Assembly (NCBI RefSeq): GCF_963583255.1
Contig: NC_084809.1
Coordinates: forward strand, 687,001-751,000
Length of the DNA: 64,000 nt
Origin: Pyrus communis
Taxonomy: Eukaryota > Streptophyta > Magnoliopsida > Rosales > Rosaceae
Direction: 5' to 3'
Shown here: positions 1 through 12,689 of the stretch, piece by piece
How positions within the stretch are numbered: position 1 is the stretch's first letter
Layout: each line of letters begins with the position of its first letter
Translations under genes and position numbers: made by a program
The notes under the pieces: model-generated
Databases searched by the model: none
What the model was told of the DNA's origin: nothing
What the model saw: only the letters and a program-made list of their open reading frames with translations

Positions 1-3000
1 CATAAGGTGGCATACGCATACTATGCTGTCCATGAAGCCAACCCGACTTGGGGTACACCTCAATTGGCACTGGTATATCATACCACATATAAGATGAGTT
101 GGTAAAACATATGTCAATTTCAGTTGAAGTCGTTGTCTCAAGCTTCTCTTGGTGTGGCCAATCTGAAGAGTTGTCGTTTTTCCATGGAAGCTCCTGGCGA
201 GGTATGAGCCACTTAAGACCTTTCGTTGTCTCCAAATATTCAATTGGCTGATTAACTGGGAGCCAGTCTGCGAGAACAAAAACTTGAAGGTGTCCGACCA
301 TACCCTACGTTAAAAACAAACAGATATTATAACTGAAGAAATGCAAAATTACAGATATCAAAATCTGTCCACTTGGATATTGTATCTGCTGAACAGTTTA
401 ATTCTTTACTTACATGAAGGTTCATTGAGTCAGAAGCAACGGCGTTGGAACTCTCAGAAGCAAGAGTTCCCACTGCTCCAAGATTTGCAGAAGAAACGGA
501 GAAAATAGCAGCTGCTAATGATGTCGCTAATATACCCACAGTAACAAAAGAGTGCAATGCGATTGATATTGCAGGGGTTGAGTCTGCACAGATTTAGAGG
601 GTCAAGCAGGGAGGTAGCCATATGAAAAGGTGTCTGTTTTTTTGTTTTAATATAGCTTTTTCTCCCTGGCTACAGAGTACAGTATATGAACCATCACGAA
701 TAAATCTAGGAAAAAATGTCACATCCCGGTCCGGGGGGACCATTTTCCGGGCCCGCTCCACCACCTAGGAATGCTTTCGCCTTTTAACTTCGGAGTTCCC
801 ATGGAACCTGAAGCCAGTGAGCTCCCAAGGCCTCATGTTAGGTAGGGATGAGAATATACATATAAAGATCACTCCCCTGGGCGATGTGGGATGTCACAAT
901 CCACCCCCCTTAGGGGCCCGACGTCCTCGTCGGCACACCATGGCCAAGGTTAGGCTCTGATACCAAATGTCACATCCCGGCCCGGGGGGATCCACTTCCC
1001 GGGCCCGCTCCACCACCGTAGCACGATATTGTCCGCTTTGGGCCCCGACCACGCCCTCACGGTTTTGTTTTTGGGAACTCACACGGGAACTTCCCGATGG
1101 GTCACCTATCCTGGGAATGCTCTCGCGCGCTACTCGCTTAACTTCGGAGTTCCCATGGAACCCGAAGCCAGTGAGCTCCCAAAAAGCCTCGTGCTAGGTA
1201 GGGATGGGAATATACATATAAGGTTCACTTCACGTGGGATATCACAAAAAAGAAGTGCGAAGAATGATACATACAGTATTTCACTTCGAGTTGGTTAGAT
1301 GCCATGTTTGGATTTCCTGATATATCATATACTTTCCCTGCTGGAATCGCAACTGACACTACATTCTCCGTGGCTGGCATAACTTTCAACGAGTACAGAG
1401 CTCTCGAGAGTTCCCTAAACCTAAAATTAAAAGAAACATTTTATTCAAACGTATGTTTATGCAGCAAGCTACTGATTGGACAAATAGTATTATGATATCA
1501 GAAGTTTTAGAGTCGCCATATGCACCTGCCTTGTTATTCTACCCCCGAACACATTTACCATGGAGGCCTGAAAGCCAAAGACCGGCTTTGTAAACTCAAC
1601 TACCACACTGATGACACGGTCCTTTGTAAAATTTTGAGAACCGGTACTCAACCCTACACCAGTCTCCACAGAATCTGAAAGAAAGTAAATAGTTAGCTCG
1701 ACAAAGCTACTAAAGTACTCCCATAACTATCTTTGGAACGTATTGAGCTGTGGAATATATTACCATAAAGAAATGTAACCGAGGGAACCGATGTGACAGG
1801 AGTGCCTGTCCTCCCGAGTATAAATCCAGCTCGTAATTTAACCGTGATGATTTCAGTTGCAGATGTATTTCTGAGCTACAACATGAAAGGTTAAACATAA
1901 ATGCGCTATGCTAACACACCATACTCACAAAAAAAGTTATGTGAAAGACGTAGTTGCTTACTTGGAATTTAAACCCGCGGTTTCCTTGATTTCTACCATG
2001 ACTAGGTACTAAGATACCCGAATTTACAACCAATGCATTCTGGACCTGCTCTGTTGTGTTCATAACGGGAATGCTGAAGTCCAAAAATATTTCCAAGTCC
2101 TCCATTTTGTTAGTAGCACGGACAGTTCGTGGAACCCCATTAATCGCCAACTCATAGGCTGGAACGGAGGTCCAAAAATCTGCGAGAACTGGCCTTCTAT
2201 CTAAGAGATTCATTACAAATGTGATCAGTACATTCTCCCCAAGCTTATGCAGCAAGCGGCTAATTGAAGTAAATTTTTGGTTTATGTATTACCAAAGCGA
2301 ACGATGATTGTGGAACCATTTGTCCTTGTAAATCCGTTTCCTGCCTGATCTGTACAAAAACAATCTGCCATTCTGATGGCAACACGCCCGTATAAACTTT
2401 TCGGGGAGAGAATTACATCAAGGCTGTAACTGATACTAGGTTTAATCATGCGTAACGAAGATGCTTGTACATGGCCAGGACCATTTACTATGACCTACAA
2501 AAGCACAAAACGCAATTAGGTTTTCAAATTTTAACCCTTGTCAATCGTTGAAGCATGAAACTTACCTTCTCGATCACTTTCCATGGTAATACTAAGAATG
2601 TTCTTGAATAACATCATGCAAGGGTGATAAAAAGAAGTAAGAAATCCACTTACATCACAGCTTGATGAGTTCAAACATGTGAAGCCGCCCTTTCCGATGC
2701 AAGCTTCACTAAATGTGACATCAATGGCTATTTTTTCAGCACTTGTGTAATTCTGTTCACTAAAAATTGTTGCAGTTGGTGGTATTGTATCTGTCATAAA
2801 AACGACGAAAACATCTCAGAGTCCCCCTGTTCAAAAATTTAGAAAAAGGAAACAAATTTCAGGGCTGGCATTGCCGGAAGATACTCACCAATGAACCAAG
2901 AATAAGCTGATGAGTTTCTCCGTCCATCCCGATTTGTGACGTTGAGACGAAATTCGTGATGGCAGTTAACGGTCAAGTTTTTGAATACAATGGCACGAGC

Positions 3001-3431
3001 CGGACATGGACTCAAAATTTGGCCATCAAGCTGTTCATAAACAGATTTCATCACACAAATGGACTAATTTTTTTTATTTATTTAAGTGGTATTCGAATAA
3101 AATCTAATCTAAATTACAGGAAGCGAGATTGTAACTTGAATGCAGGGCGCACGCTGTTCTAGCCAACTAATTAAGCGAACTGATAATGCAAAATTATTGA
3201 AATACGTACCTGACAGAAAATGGAACACACGTTGTGCTTGCATGCATTGGAACCGTCCGGCGTGACAACGGAGTAGCGGAAAACAGCGGAAGAATACCTC
3301 GACTCTGCCGGCGGAGCTCTGTCGAAACGAACGAGGACCATGGACTCAGCAGCATGTTGTAGATACAGCAAACTAAGCACAATAAAGGCATACCGAGGAA
3401 ACATGAGGAAACCACCTCCAAGGACGGCCAT
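1..3431 (-). CDS. Ig-like-domain membrane protein, 3' part outside window, possibly broken
   Basis: Ten exons read on the minus strand: 3210-3431, 2889-3030, 2654-2790, 2293-2494, 1962-2200, 1764-1875, about 1530-1675, 1275-1420, 414-583 and 1-304 (continuing past the window edge). The product starts with an apparent signal peptide (MAVLGGGFLMFPRYAFIVLS), followed by cysteine-rich and bacterial-Ig-like segments (PPTATIFSEQNYTSAEK, DVTFSEACIG; later VVVEFTKPVFGFQASMVNV). The exon at 414-583 encodes a hydrophobic, probably membrane-spanning stretch (FVTVGILATSLAAAIF). I recognise a plant family of large uncharacterised membrane glycoproteins but know no function. Two oddities: the seventh exon needs a one-base shift near 1620 to keep its conserved frame, and its best donor is AG|GC rather than GT. 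A TRIM lies in the intron between 1274 and 584. It may be a decaying copy or contain a sequence error. Confidence 0.6.
717..1246 (-). mobile_element. Cassandra-like TRIM retrotransposon in an intron
   Basis: Two LTRs (967-1246 and a shorter 717-897) flank a roughly 70-bp interior. Read on the minus strand, the first LTR is followed by TTGGTATCAGAGCC, the usual initiator-Met tRNA primer-binding site, and the interior ends in a purine tract (AAGGGGGGTGGA) just before the second LTR. Each LTR contains a stretch resembling 5S rRNA (reverse complement of CTTAACTTCGGAGTTC and GGGTCACC), the hallmark of Cassandra TRIMs. In the element's own direction this 5S-like core is in sense orientation. AAAAA on both sides (712-716, 1247-1251) is compatible with a 5-bp target duplication, but the sequence is low complexity. 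There is no coding capacity. The element sits wholly inside an intron of the surrounding gene. Confidence 0.82.
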
Positions 3432-4705
3432 GTAAATCGCATTAAAGCTCTCAAATCTTGAAGGAGGGAAAGAAAAAAAAAAACATTAAGAGAAGGGTGT
3501 GGTAATTGCAGGGGAAAGTAAATCTTGAGAGAGTAATTGTGTTTATTATTTCACAGCTTTAAATTGAAGGGAACCGTACAGAAAAGGGCAGGGCAACCAC
3601 ACCAGTGTCCATCTTGACAGTCTCATAACTGCACCTTTAATGGTGTTCACAAAAACCTCATTAACTACCTCTCAACCAACCCTTTGCTTTTGAGGTAAGA
3701 GGCCTCCACTTTGGTGCATTTTTTTCAAAGTCCCAAGTCTAACCGTGTTCGAAACACAATGATTTCTTCACACCCATTTTTTTTTTTTCGATAAAAAAAA
3801 ACCGTGTGCAGAAAATATCTCTCTTTTAGTACTTGCTTACTATCACCTTAATGGCTTGTTTGGAACTGCTATAAGAAACATTTCTGCTCATAAGAATTTT
3901 TTACTAGAAGTATGTCAAAATCTACTAACTAGGCATTTGTTTGAAAGTATTAAAAAGTGCTTTTAGATAACCAAAACAACTGACTCGTTTGGAAGTACTT
4001 TTAAAATGATCGAAAACTCTTTTAGAGAAAATATTTTGGACACAAAAACACTTCACGTGCTTTCTGCAAGAAATATCAGCTATCTGCTTCTTCCAAAAAG
4101 CACTTTAAATGCTTTTCCAGGATTTACTTGTATTTTTACTAAATATTGGTTCCAAAAATATTTTCACCAGAAGTGCTTTTAGCCATTATAAAAGTACTTC
4201 CAAACAAGTTCAAGTGTTTGGCAGAAACTTTAAAAATGATCATGAATTATAAAAGCACTACCAAGTACCAAGTACGAATTATAAAATTTCACATGCTTCT
4301 GATAAAAGCACTTCTAGAAAATAAGCATTTCCAAACTGGCCCTAAGCGAGCTTGAACCAAATTGTTTTCATTGTAGTTGCTGTGAATAAGGTTCTGCAGT
4401 CTACTTACAAATCACATTGCTAAAGGAAAGCTAGTGCTGACCATAGGATGCACTCTTAGCTCTCCTTTTCGGTGTTCACTTTCACACTGTTAACTTTCTA
4501 CTGAAGCACTTCTTAACACTATATAGAACATACAAATTTCTTTTGTTTCCTCTTGCACATGGAGGTAAATCTATAGCCCAAATCCTCGACTGAGCAGAAA
4601 AAGTGGCAAAACCGGTGCAACATTTGACATGCCCACATCCAGATTCTCCAAAGGACTTATCGAGATGAATGATTATCTTCGGACTGATAGAGGAGAGGAG
4701 CTTTC
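3432..4705. other. Intergenic region with a TIR-bearing repeat
   Basis: This lies between the start of the Ig-like gene and the stop of the YciO-like gene, so it holds the former's promoter and the latter's 3' UTR. No convincing reading frame is present. Its middle (3853-4342) is a repeat described separately. Confidence 0.6.
3853..4342. mobile_element. Non-autonomous TIR element (MITE-like)
   Basis: GGCTTGTTTGGAA at the left end matches the reverse complement of TTCCAAACTGGCC at the right end with two differences. The inside is AT-rich and repeats the words AAGTGCTTTT and AAGCACTT in both orientations, giving fold-back potential. Similar words recur near 6900 and in M48 intron 1 (about 22225-22480), suggesting a dispersed family. 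No clear target-site duplication was seen, so the superfamily is unassigned. Confidence 0.45.
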
Positions 4706-6742
4706 CTACGACTGAGCAGATTCATTGTCATCTTCTGTCACCATCCAGTGTAATTTAGGTCCCTTAATACATACACACACAAAGATATGCTGAGTCTCAC
4801 TACTTTAGAAGTCAACAATATTTCAGAGGCTACAAAATTGCAAATGAAACAGCTGTCTCTAGTCGCATCAATATTACAACATAAGGTTAACAGATGGTAA
4901 CAGGGAAAAAACCCAACACCATCACATTCGAGGAGTGCTAGGTTCATATTATTATGAGAAAGGACTCGTGCATGCTGAAACCTTAATTAATGGATGGCCC
5001 AATACCTTTCCTTGTCGTATGATTTTGGGAGGGATCACCTTCATGTCAACTACAGTTGATGGTTCAGCCACTCTTACCCCGCCATCAACGATAAAATCAA
5101 GGCCCTGTAATGAATTTGAACACACAATTTAAGGGCTATAATAAGAAAGAATTAATACAAACTAAAAAACCTTCATGAGAGTGGCAAAAGCATACCTCTG
5201 GTCCATATGTATCAGCTATAATGACTGGATCTATCAACCACTCGTTCTCTTTCGGGCACTTGACACTGACAACACGGAAAAAAATTCAGTATAACATCAT
5301 TTGGAGTAGAACAGAAGAACCTCTAGAAGAAGCTCTTGTGGCTGCTTATAATGCAAGTATGGAAAGAGCTCCTCATCTTCTTACAGTGTATTCAAATCAT
5401 TAACGAAAAGTAGGTACAAATCATATCTATTTCGAACCATCACCCTCACTAACAACGGAACAATTATGCAAACGTATACAAATCAAGTTAGAGTTACCTT
5501 GTGGATATCAATGGTGAGCCCATCTTCTCCAGAATCGCTTGACATATGGGATCATCAGGCATACGAACACCCACATCTTTCCTTAATTTGTATTTGGCAT
5601 CTGCCATCCCATACCTTATACAATTTTTAGGTAGTTGTTTGGTTGCAGTTAAGATGAAAGTATACTGTTACATGAAAAGCTCTGTCATAGGGCAAATTTG
5701 AGGAAAATACAGCTACAGGCAACAATGTAACATTGTCCAAAATTTGTTCCTAGTTCCTACAGCTACAGGCAACAATGATAGTAAGAGAAGCAAAGAAGAA
5801 ACTTACAGGGCCGGGTATGCATTGCTTAACATATCGGAACAAATTGGCGTGACCTTGGCCATCACCGCGGGGAAACCCTGTCGTATACGTATCAATGTCG
5901 TGGAAGGAGTGGCATAAGATGCCAAGGGGCTGCGCCAGCAACTCAGTCACAAAGACACACTAGTTAAAAACTAAATATCGAAATCCGAAAGAACCAAAAC
6001 AAAATAAAACCCATGATGCTTTACCTTTAGAGGGTCGATGTTCTTGATTCTGCAACGAAACAAAGACTGCATTTTTAACAACAAATTGATACTTTTGAAC
6101 GAATTCGAACAAATGGAGCTAAAAAATGAGAGGGTTTTACCGGCGAAGACGTTCAATTGCCGAGTTGTTTCTCAAATCACAGACTAATGCATACCTACAA
6201 TGCAATTACTGTTAAAAGTTACAAACTTTTCTTTCCATACGAGCGATATTCTAATCTAATTTAAACCGCGAGCATTCAAATTTGTGTGCTAAATTTACAA
6301 ACTTACACAGTATCAGTAGGAACAACACCAACAGCTCCTTGTTTCAGAAGATCAACAACTGGTTCCAATTTCCAGCTGTCAGCTCCCGATTGCGACGGAT
6401 CAACTTCAACGTAAAGCATTTCATCCTCCTGATCATATCATCACTCAATCAATTTCATAATCTTTGCAAATTCACCCCAAAGTTTTGTTTAATTTACATT
6501 TCAACAGAGAGAGAGAGAGATAGAGAGAGGACCTTGGTGAAGCGAGGAGCGGCGTATTTGAGGCGCTTGGGGCTGCGCTTAACGGAGAGAGCTAAGACTT
6601 GGAAACGGCGGGGTTTCGGAGCGTCGAAGTATACGCGGCCGAAAGTTGCAGGCGCCGCCGAAGACCGCGGGAAGCTGGAGGACGAAGCTAGGTGGCCGCC
6701 GTTATACACTTTCGTCTGGCAACCGTAACAGTACGCGGCCAT
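4706..6742 (-). CDS. YrdC/YciO-type (Sua5-like fold) protein, probably organellar
   Basis: Nine exons: 6533-6742, 6307-6428, 6141-6194, 6025-6049, 5807-5929, 5498-5664, 5196-5265, 5006-5104, 4706-4762; 308 residues and all phases close. The first ~70 residues are Ser/Arg-rich and acidic-poor, like a plastid or mitochondrial targeting peptide. The YrdC-fold domain follows: VGVVPTDTVYALVCDLRN, IDPLKPLGILC, PGPYTFILTA, VGVRMPDDPICQAILEKMG, SPLIST, then GLDFIVDGG. Spacing and motifs fit the YciO branch better than canonical Sua5/YrdC threonylcarbamoyl-AMP synthases: the lysine/arginine-rich KGR motif is altered and no C-terminal Sua5 domain is present. tRNA threonylcarbamoylation is therefore only a possible role. 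The nearest Arabidopsis relative I recall is At3g01920. The last exon was chosen because it joins in phase to read GKGPKLHWM before the stop. Confidence 0.88.
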
Positions 6743-7540
6743 TATCTCGAATTTTTAGAGATAGAAAATTACAAAAGAGCCTTTAATTCTTGGCTTTTAC
6801 TTTGTTTTGGATTTTCTCGCACCGAAACGACGGTCGGTGTAAGCCTACCTGTTATTACTAATTCACGTATTATTGGATTCTTTTGATTTATCATTTTTTG
6901 TGAAAAATTTTAAATGCTTTCTGAATGAGCTAATATGATTTAAAAGCACTTTTAAAATTTATCTATCAAACGAGTTATAAGTCATTTTGTTTGTCGGAAT
7001 TGACATTTATCTCTTCTAATAGTCGTCAATGATCGTAATATAAGCATGACTACCATATTGAAAAATTACTCCATAGCTTAGAAAAAGGAAATCTTATGAG
7101 TTGAACCTCCCAAAGTATACATCCAACCCCAGGCTTTGGGCTTAATTAACTAATTTTCAGATTAAGATGAGCTTAATGTGGTACCTTAGCTTAATTAATC
7201 GCGTTAACCCGGCCGCAAGGAATGAAAAAGTCGTATTAAGTGCCAAAACAACATCACATACACAACCGATAGACATTCAGAGCTCAGGAGAATACACGAT
7301 CACAATAAGACATAAAAACTTAGTCATGATCGGCATTTGAAACCAAGGAATTGAATCTTCCAACACAAACCAACATCCACAAAAACTAGCTGCAAAATCA
7401 TCATTTATATTTCCCTCGATAAAATATTCAACATCGTTAATGTATTATATCAGTCACGTTGTCATCGCTACTGTAAATGTTAACTTGATCTCCAAACTGC
7501 CTTCCAGAGTACGAAAAGTTATGACCAGTTACTGCTATGC
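6743..7540. other. Intergenic: YciO-like promoter and TOM20 3' region
   Basis: AT-rich and without a supported gene. The right part (about 7250-7540) is the likely TOM20 3' UTR. A short stretch near 6895-6990 carries the AAGCACTTTT words seen in the TIR element at 3853-4342. Confidence 0.5.
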
Positions 7541-9351
7541 TCACTGCGGAAGCGGAGGAGGAGGCATATGGGACCTCGCATATCTGAGCCAAGCAAAAAT
7601 TCCGACACCAAGGATTATCCAACCAAATATGTCATACTTCAGATTGCTGTTCTTGTTTTTCTTTGTAGTCTGCATAGCAAGGTGAGGAAGACAAAGTAAC
7701 AAACCGTCGACAGATCAAGTAGAAATAAAAAGCAACCATCTTAAACCATCATAAAAGATACTAGGACTCCGCTGTAAATCATTGAACATGTAAAAATATC
7801 ACGATACTAGATGGACGAAAATGAATCCCAAATGTTGGATACCAAGTGAAACTTGTTTTACTTTCACTGAAGAAATAGAACTGTATCATCTGTCTCATTG
7901 CCTAATATTAAATATTTTGAGAGTCTGGGACCTATTATTCGTAATAACATTCGTTTTGGACCAGAAGTTCAAATTCGATGAGCTGAGTTACTATTGAATG
8001 GTATCTTAGCAACATCCAGGATTTTCAATAACTCAACAGATGCATGTATAAAAAATTAACTTGGCAAAACGTAATAACTTTTAGTAAGGAAAACACGAAC
8101 ATAAAAGAACAAAGGTATCGGAAAAAGGGAACTGTGAGACGAAAAAAGTACCTTTCCACCAATTGAAGTAGAAGGTCCAGTTCCTGCTCCAGCAGCAGCC
8201 TCCATCCCCAGTTGACCCAAACCACGCTTGTGTAGATCCAAATGCAGTTGCGGGGCCTATAAACACAGTAATTAGTAACTTTGCAATTTAGGTCTAACTG
8301 TAACATACATGACATAAACTAGTAGAGCAGATAAAAGAGTATAAGAGAATACAGTTCTAGAAATATTGTAATCAAGAACAGCTGACATCTCAACAAAACC
8401 AACTGACACTACATTAAACCTGAGACAATTTGAAATTTCTATGCACGTCTTGCTACCGCAAAATGGATGCCAACACACGATTTCAACAACAAAACCAAGC
8501 ATTGTCAAGAGATCAGGTTAGAAAGCAGTGCACCTTAGCAGCCACTTCTAAAGACTTCCGATACAGATCATTTCCCGGCTCCTGTAAAAAGAACATAAGA
8601 TACTTATTTCACATCGAAAGTTGAAAAACAATGCGGTATTGTTTGAGATTTTTCAGGGGAAGTACCTCATCAAGAGCCTTCTGGAAACACCGAGACGCCT
8701 TTTGGAAATAAACCCTTGCCTCATTGTGGTCCGGAGTAAAAAATCCGCGAGCAGTTTGAGCATTTCCCAGACACCACAGAGCATCATGTTTCCTAGGATT
8801 AATCATCAATGCCTCCTCCAGCTTCGAAATAGCATCTGGGCAAACAAACACAAACCCGCATTTGCAAATTCGAAACTCTCAAATAACCATATGAAAAACA
8901 GTCCCAAACTTCAAATTTTCAAGGCTACCAGATAAATACATGGAGAATTCCAACATCTAAAATAATTAAAACCAAAATTAAAAACAGATATATTGGGGAA
9001 ATTTAAAGTTAGCACCTTGAGTCATCTTCTTTGACTCCAAAACATTCTGAAACTGGGAAAGCTGCAGCAGAGCTCCAGCCCACCTCGTCAAGTTCTGCAA
9101 ATTACAAAATACGAAAAACCCAGATCAAAATTTAACTTCTTTTTAAAAAAAAAAAAAAAAAAACTCGAAAGCTAGCAAAGTTATTAGCTTAGAAAAGAGG
9201 GAAAAAAGAAAAAAGGGAGTGGCAAATTAGGAAGATAGAGATATATACGAACATCGGCATCGAGAGGGTTCTTAATGTAGGTGGCTTCGGAGATCTTGCG
9301 GGCGTGTTCGAAGAAAAGAATGCGATCGAAGTCGTTGTGCTGCAAATCCAT
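7541..9351 (-). CDS. TOM20: Mitochondrial import receptor subunit TOM20
   Basis: Six exons: 9253-9351, 9016-9094, 8666-8835, 8534-8581, 8152-8256, 7541-7669; 209 residues, the usual size for plant TOM20. It is part of the outer-membrane TOM complex that binds mitochondrial presequences in the cytosol. The protein begins [19 protein letters not shown], carries a TPR-like helical core ([25 protein letters not shown], shortened here to the first 20: [20 protein letters not shown]) and [19 protein letters not shown]. It ends with a C-terminal membrane anchor ([20 protein letters not shown]) and a short proline-rich tail. A C-terminal anchor is the plant arrangement, opposite to the N-terminal anchor of animal and fungal TOM20. 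Closest Arabidopsis relatives from memory: TOM20-1/-3 (At3g27070/27080). Confidence 0.96.
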
Positions 9352-12300
9352 GGCACTGGAAATTTGCCAGGGGTTTTGCGTGCTCTATACGGATAGTAGG
9401 GTTTTAGAAGATGCTTAGAGTGACGGCATTTCTCTTTCTTTTTCTTTTCATATTTTTCTAGCTTTTTAGCTCGACGTGTTAAAAAATTATGACTACAATA
9501 TGTTTTTTCTTAAAAATAAAAACAACTAGAGTTGTGCTTGTATTTTTGTAAAACTGTCTGATCATCTAGCTAATCACGTGACTCAAGTTATATCCAATTT
9601 TTCTTTTGAACTTAACATCTTCTCTCGACTTGCTTATCTCAAATTTGAATTTGGTTATGAAGCTTCATAAGAATTTGAAATGTGTTCATTAGTTTCTTAC
9701 CTTCAATTAGATAGTTATCTTGTTGCATTAAGGATTATTTTAGTGTACTTGAGTAGACGTTCTTAAGTAAGAAAAATTAATGAAAAACGTGATAAAATTG
9801 ACCCTTTTGTAGCATACGCACTTCAATAGAAAAAAACTAAAAAAAAAAGTTACATTTGACTCGTTTTAATAGACTAAGGGGCTTTAAAATCAAACTTATA
9901 GTATTATAAGTTTGTGACATTGCTAATTGTTCACTAAATATAAAGTAAAAGGGGAATACCAACAACTTTTGCATTTAGACATTTTCACTTATCAAATATC
10001 ACAGGTCATTTTGTACACAAAAGTCAAGAACTTTTAATTCTTTTAGCTAGAGATTAAAGATGAAAAGTATAAAATAAATTTTCAAAGGCATTAAACGTCT
10101 TATGTTTTGTGTAATAAATAACACACAACGTTTGATAAAGTAAAAAAAAAATCCAAATATAAACGTTAGTGCTAAGTTTGCTAGAAAGCATCTTATTGTT
10201 TGACACTCTCGTTGTAATATTTATTGCCAATTTCAAAAGAAAGAGAGAAATAATAAAGGGACTCTTTGGTAGCTTACAATTTAACGTTAATTTACGAGTT
10301 AATATTATAAAATATTATAAAAAAACATGAAGTGTCAAAGAGTCATATAAAGTTCTTTTGAAAGTGTCTTCTTAGTATTTCTCAAAGAAAAATATGACTT
10401 TGTGGCACATCCGTGCAAATGAGGCGCCAGAGCCCAAGCCAATTTTGAAGTTCGGACCAAAATCAACTATTTGAAGGGTTGGTCCATTACAATGCTCGTG
10501 AACCATGAAAAGGCCCAAAACTAAAGGATTTTTTATTTATTTATAATACTAACACATTGATGAACAATGAAGTTTTAACGAAACATTCTCAGTGCTGTTC
10601 ACTTTTAACGAAATTAATTTTCCTGAGGAACAATGTATTTATTTAATTTTTGGTAAAAAAGCGATGTATTTTTTTTAAAATAAAACGCTCTTAATATTTG
10701 TAAGACCTCACACGTTACGTGGCAACCAAACCCACCAACTATGTTATAAAATAGACACTGAACACTTAGAATATTGTTCATATAAAAATATCGTTACAAG
10801 TTGATGATATTTAAGCCGGCTTGGTCCGCAGCTCAACAGACATAACAGGGGGATTTCTTGTTCATAATTTCAAATCAATATTATTGTAATTCTGTTTGGT
10901 AGAAAGACAAATATTATCTGGATTACAATTGATAAATTATACGCCAGCAATTACATAGCACATTATTCTTTTTTCTTTGATACATACACTCTCAAAAGTT
11001 GAAAATTCAAACGCAAAACCTCACATATAACGACAAACACACTTAATCACTTGGACAACAAATTCATAATACTTGTCATCAAGTATGACGCAAGTCATTG
11101 CCGATACAAAAGCCAGAACATTCCGACAAGCGGTGGAATCTAATTTCGAACTCATCTGACCCAGAAATAAAACAATAAATAAATAAAAATTAGAAGTCAT
11201 GTCAATTGGATGAGCATGTTGGGTAAAAGACGTGAACGGTGGAAGCAGGGAAGTTTGTGACAAAGGACTACGGCCCGGCTCAGGCCCCGCCTGCTGTCGT
11301 CATCTTTTTCCCCGTTGGACTCATCCATTGCCATTTGTCAAGCACACCGACTGGGTTGTTCCGTTGTTGAATCCGGATCCTTATTAGATTCTCTTTATGA
11401 GAATTTAGGAGATCCGTTAATCTTTTATGTTTATCGTACATTGTGCGATTAAAAATTATTTTAAATATTTTTATTTAAAATTAAACACAATACATAATAA
11501 AAACATATATGACTCATGAATCTTCAAGATCATCTCCAAAAGCATCGATCCTGTTGGTGGTTTGTTTCACTCGAGTTTGAGGCTGGTTATTAAATTCCAA
11601 CCTCTTTCATGTATAATATGTAATTACGGGAAAGACAACCAATTTAACAATTCCCTAGTTTTGGGCGTTGGAGAATTGAACTTGATACTACTCTCGATCT
11701 TAGGATGAGAGATATCGCTACGTTAATAGCTAGTTGATTATTCGACTATAATTTGAACTAAAAATTCAAGTTATCTTTTATATCCATAATGTAGTGTTGC
11801 AAATACATGTGATTAGGTATGATTGTCAAACCATTCTTATTCACTATTTTCGTATCTTTCATTATGTATGCTAATTCTGCTATCGTTTTGTCTCAAAAAA
11901 TTATTTCCAAACAAATTTATTGTTCATGTCAAACAAACAAGAACAAATCAAGCAACCCACATTTACTTATAGGAACGAGGAATCTCTCCGAATTCTCTTT
12001 GTGAGAATCCTGGAAATCTTCAAATCGTGTCTGTTTATCGTAAATCGTGCAACTAGTTTTTGTGAGGTACGGTTCATGTTTAATTTAAATAAAAATATTT
12101 AAAATGATTTATGGTCGCATGATGTATGATGAACGGACACAATTTAAGAATTCTCATGATCCTCACAAAAAGGATCTGGAGGGGATCCTCATTCGACTTA
12201 TAGTTGAAATTTTATAACTTAATCATAAAAAATATATATATATATATATAAATTTAAGTTTTGGGATAATTTAAGTAATTAATTCAAACATTTTTTTCTT

Positions 12301-12640
12301 CATGCTATTCAATTTCTTATGCTGGTGAGTAACACGATGATATTTATGAGGAGACTAAAATGTCTATGTGAGGTCTTTTCAAACTTCAAAAAAGTTCATA
12401 ACAAAGTCACTAGTTAATCTCCTAAAATAAACTTTGAATTGTATGAAAAATCATGTGAACCTTTCCATGTAACCGATACATCCCATGGATCGTGACACTC
12501 ATGAGTCATGTGTCATGAGACTCATGACCACCAAAAAAGATTCAAAACCCCAATCGGCAACAAATGTAATTCAGCAAACACTTGAGGGCATTATCGGTAA
12601 AGTGCAGCATATATACAACACTAAAAGTCCAGCTGCTGTG
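9352..12640. other. Long AT-rich intergenic region
   Basis: It separates TOM20 from the DCD gene promoter. No reading frame is convincing. It contains a fold-back MITE-like repeat (11972-12200), a partial relative of it (about 11370-11540), and a (TA)n run near 12233-12250. The motif GTTCACTTTTAACGAAA near 10597 recalls the MITE at 25366-25519 but no complete copy is present. Confidence 0.5.
11972..12200. mobile_element. Fold-back MITE-like repeat
   Basis: The left end (GAGGAATCTCTCCGAATTCT, then TTTGTGAGAATCC) is an imperfect inverted copy of the right end (GATCCTCACAAAAAGGATCT, then GGAGGGGATCCTC). Related sequence lies around 11370-11540. There is no coding capacity, and target-site duplications are not clear. 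Confidence 0.45.
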
Positions 12641-12689
12641 CTGTCTTCTGTCGCATCTTCCGGTTTCACATCGCACGGCAGATAAAAGG

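Noticed and set aside
5221..5403. 60-codon plus-strand frame
   Set aside because: It overlaps YciO-like exon 7 on the opposite strand and ends in intron sequence.
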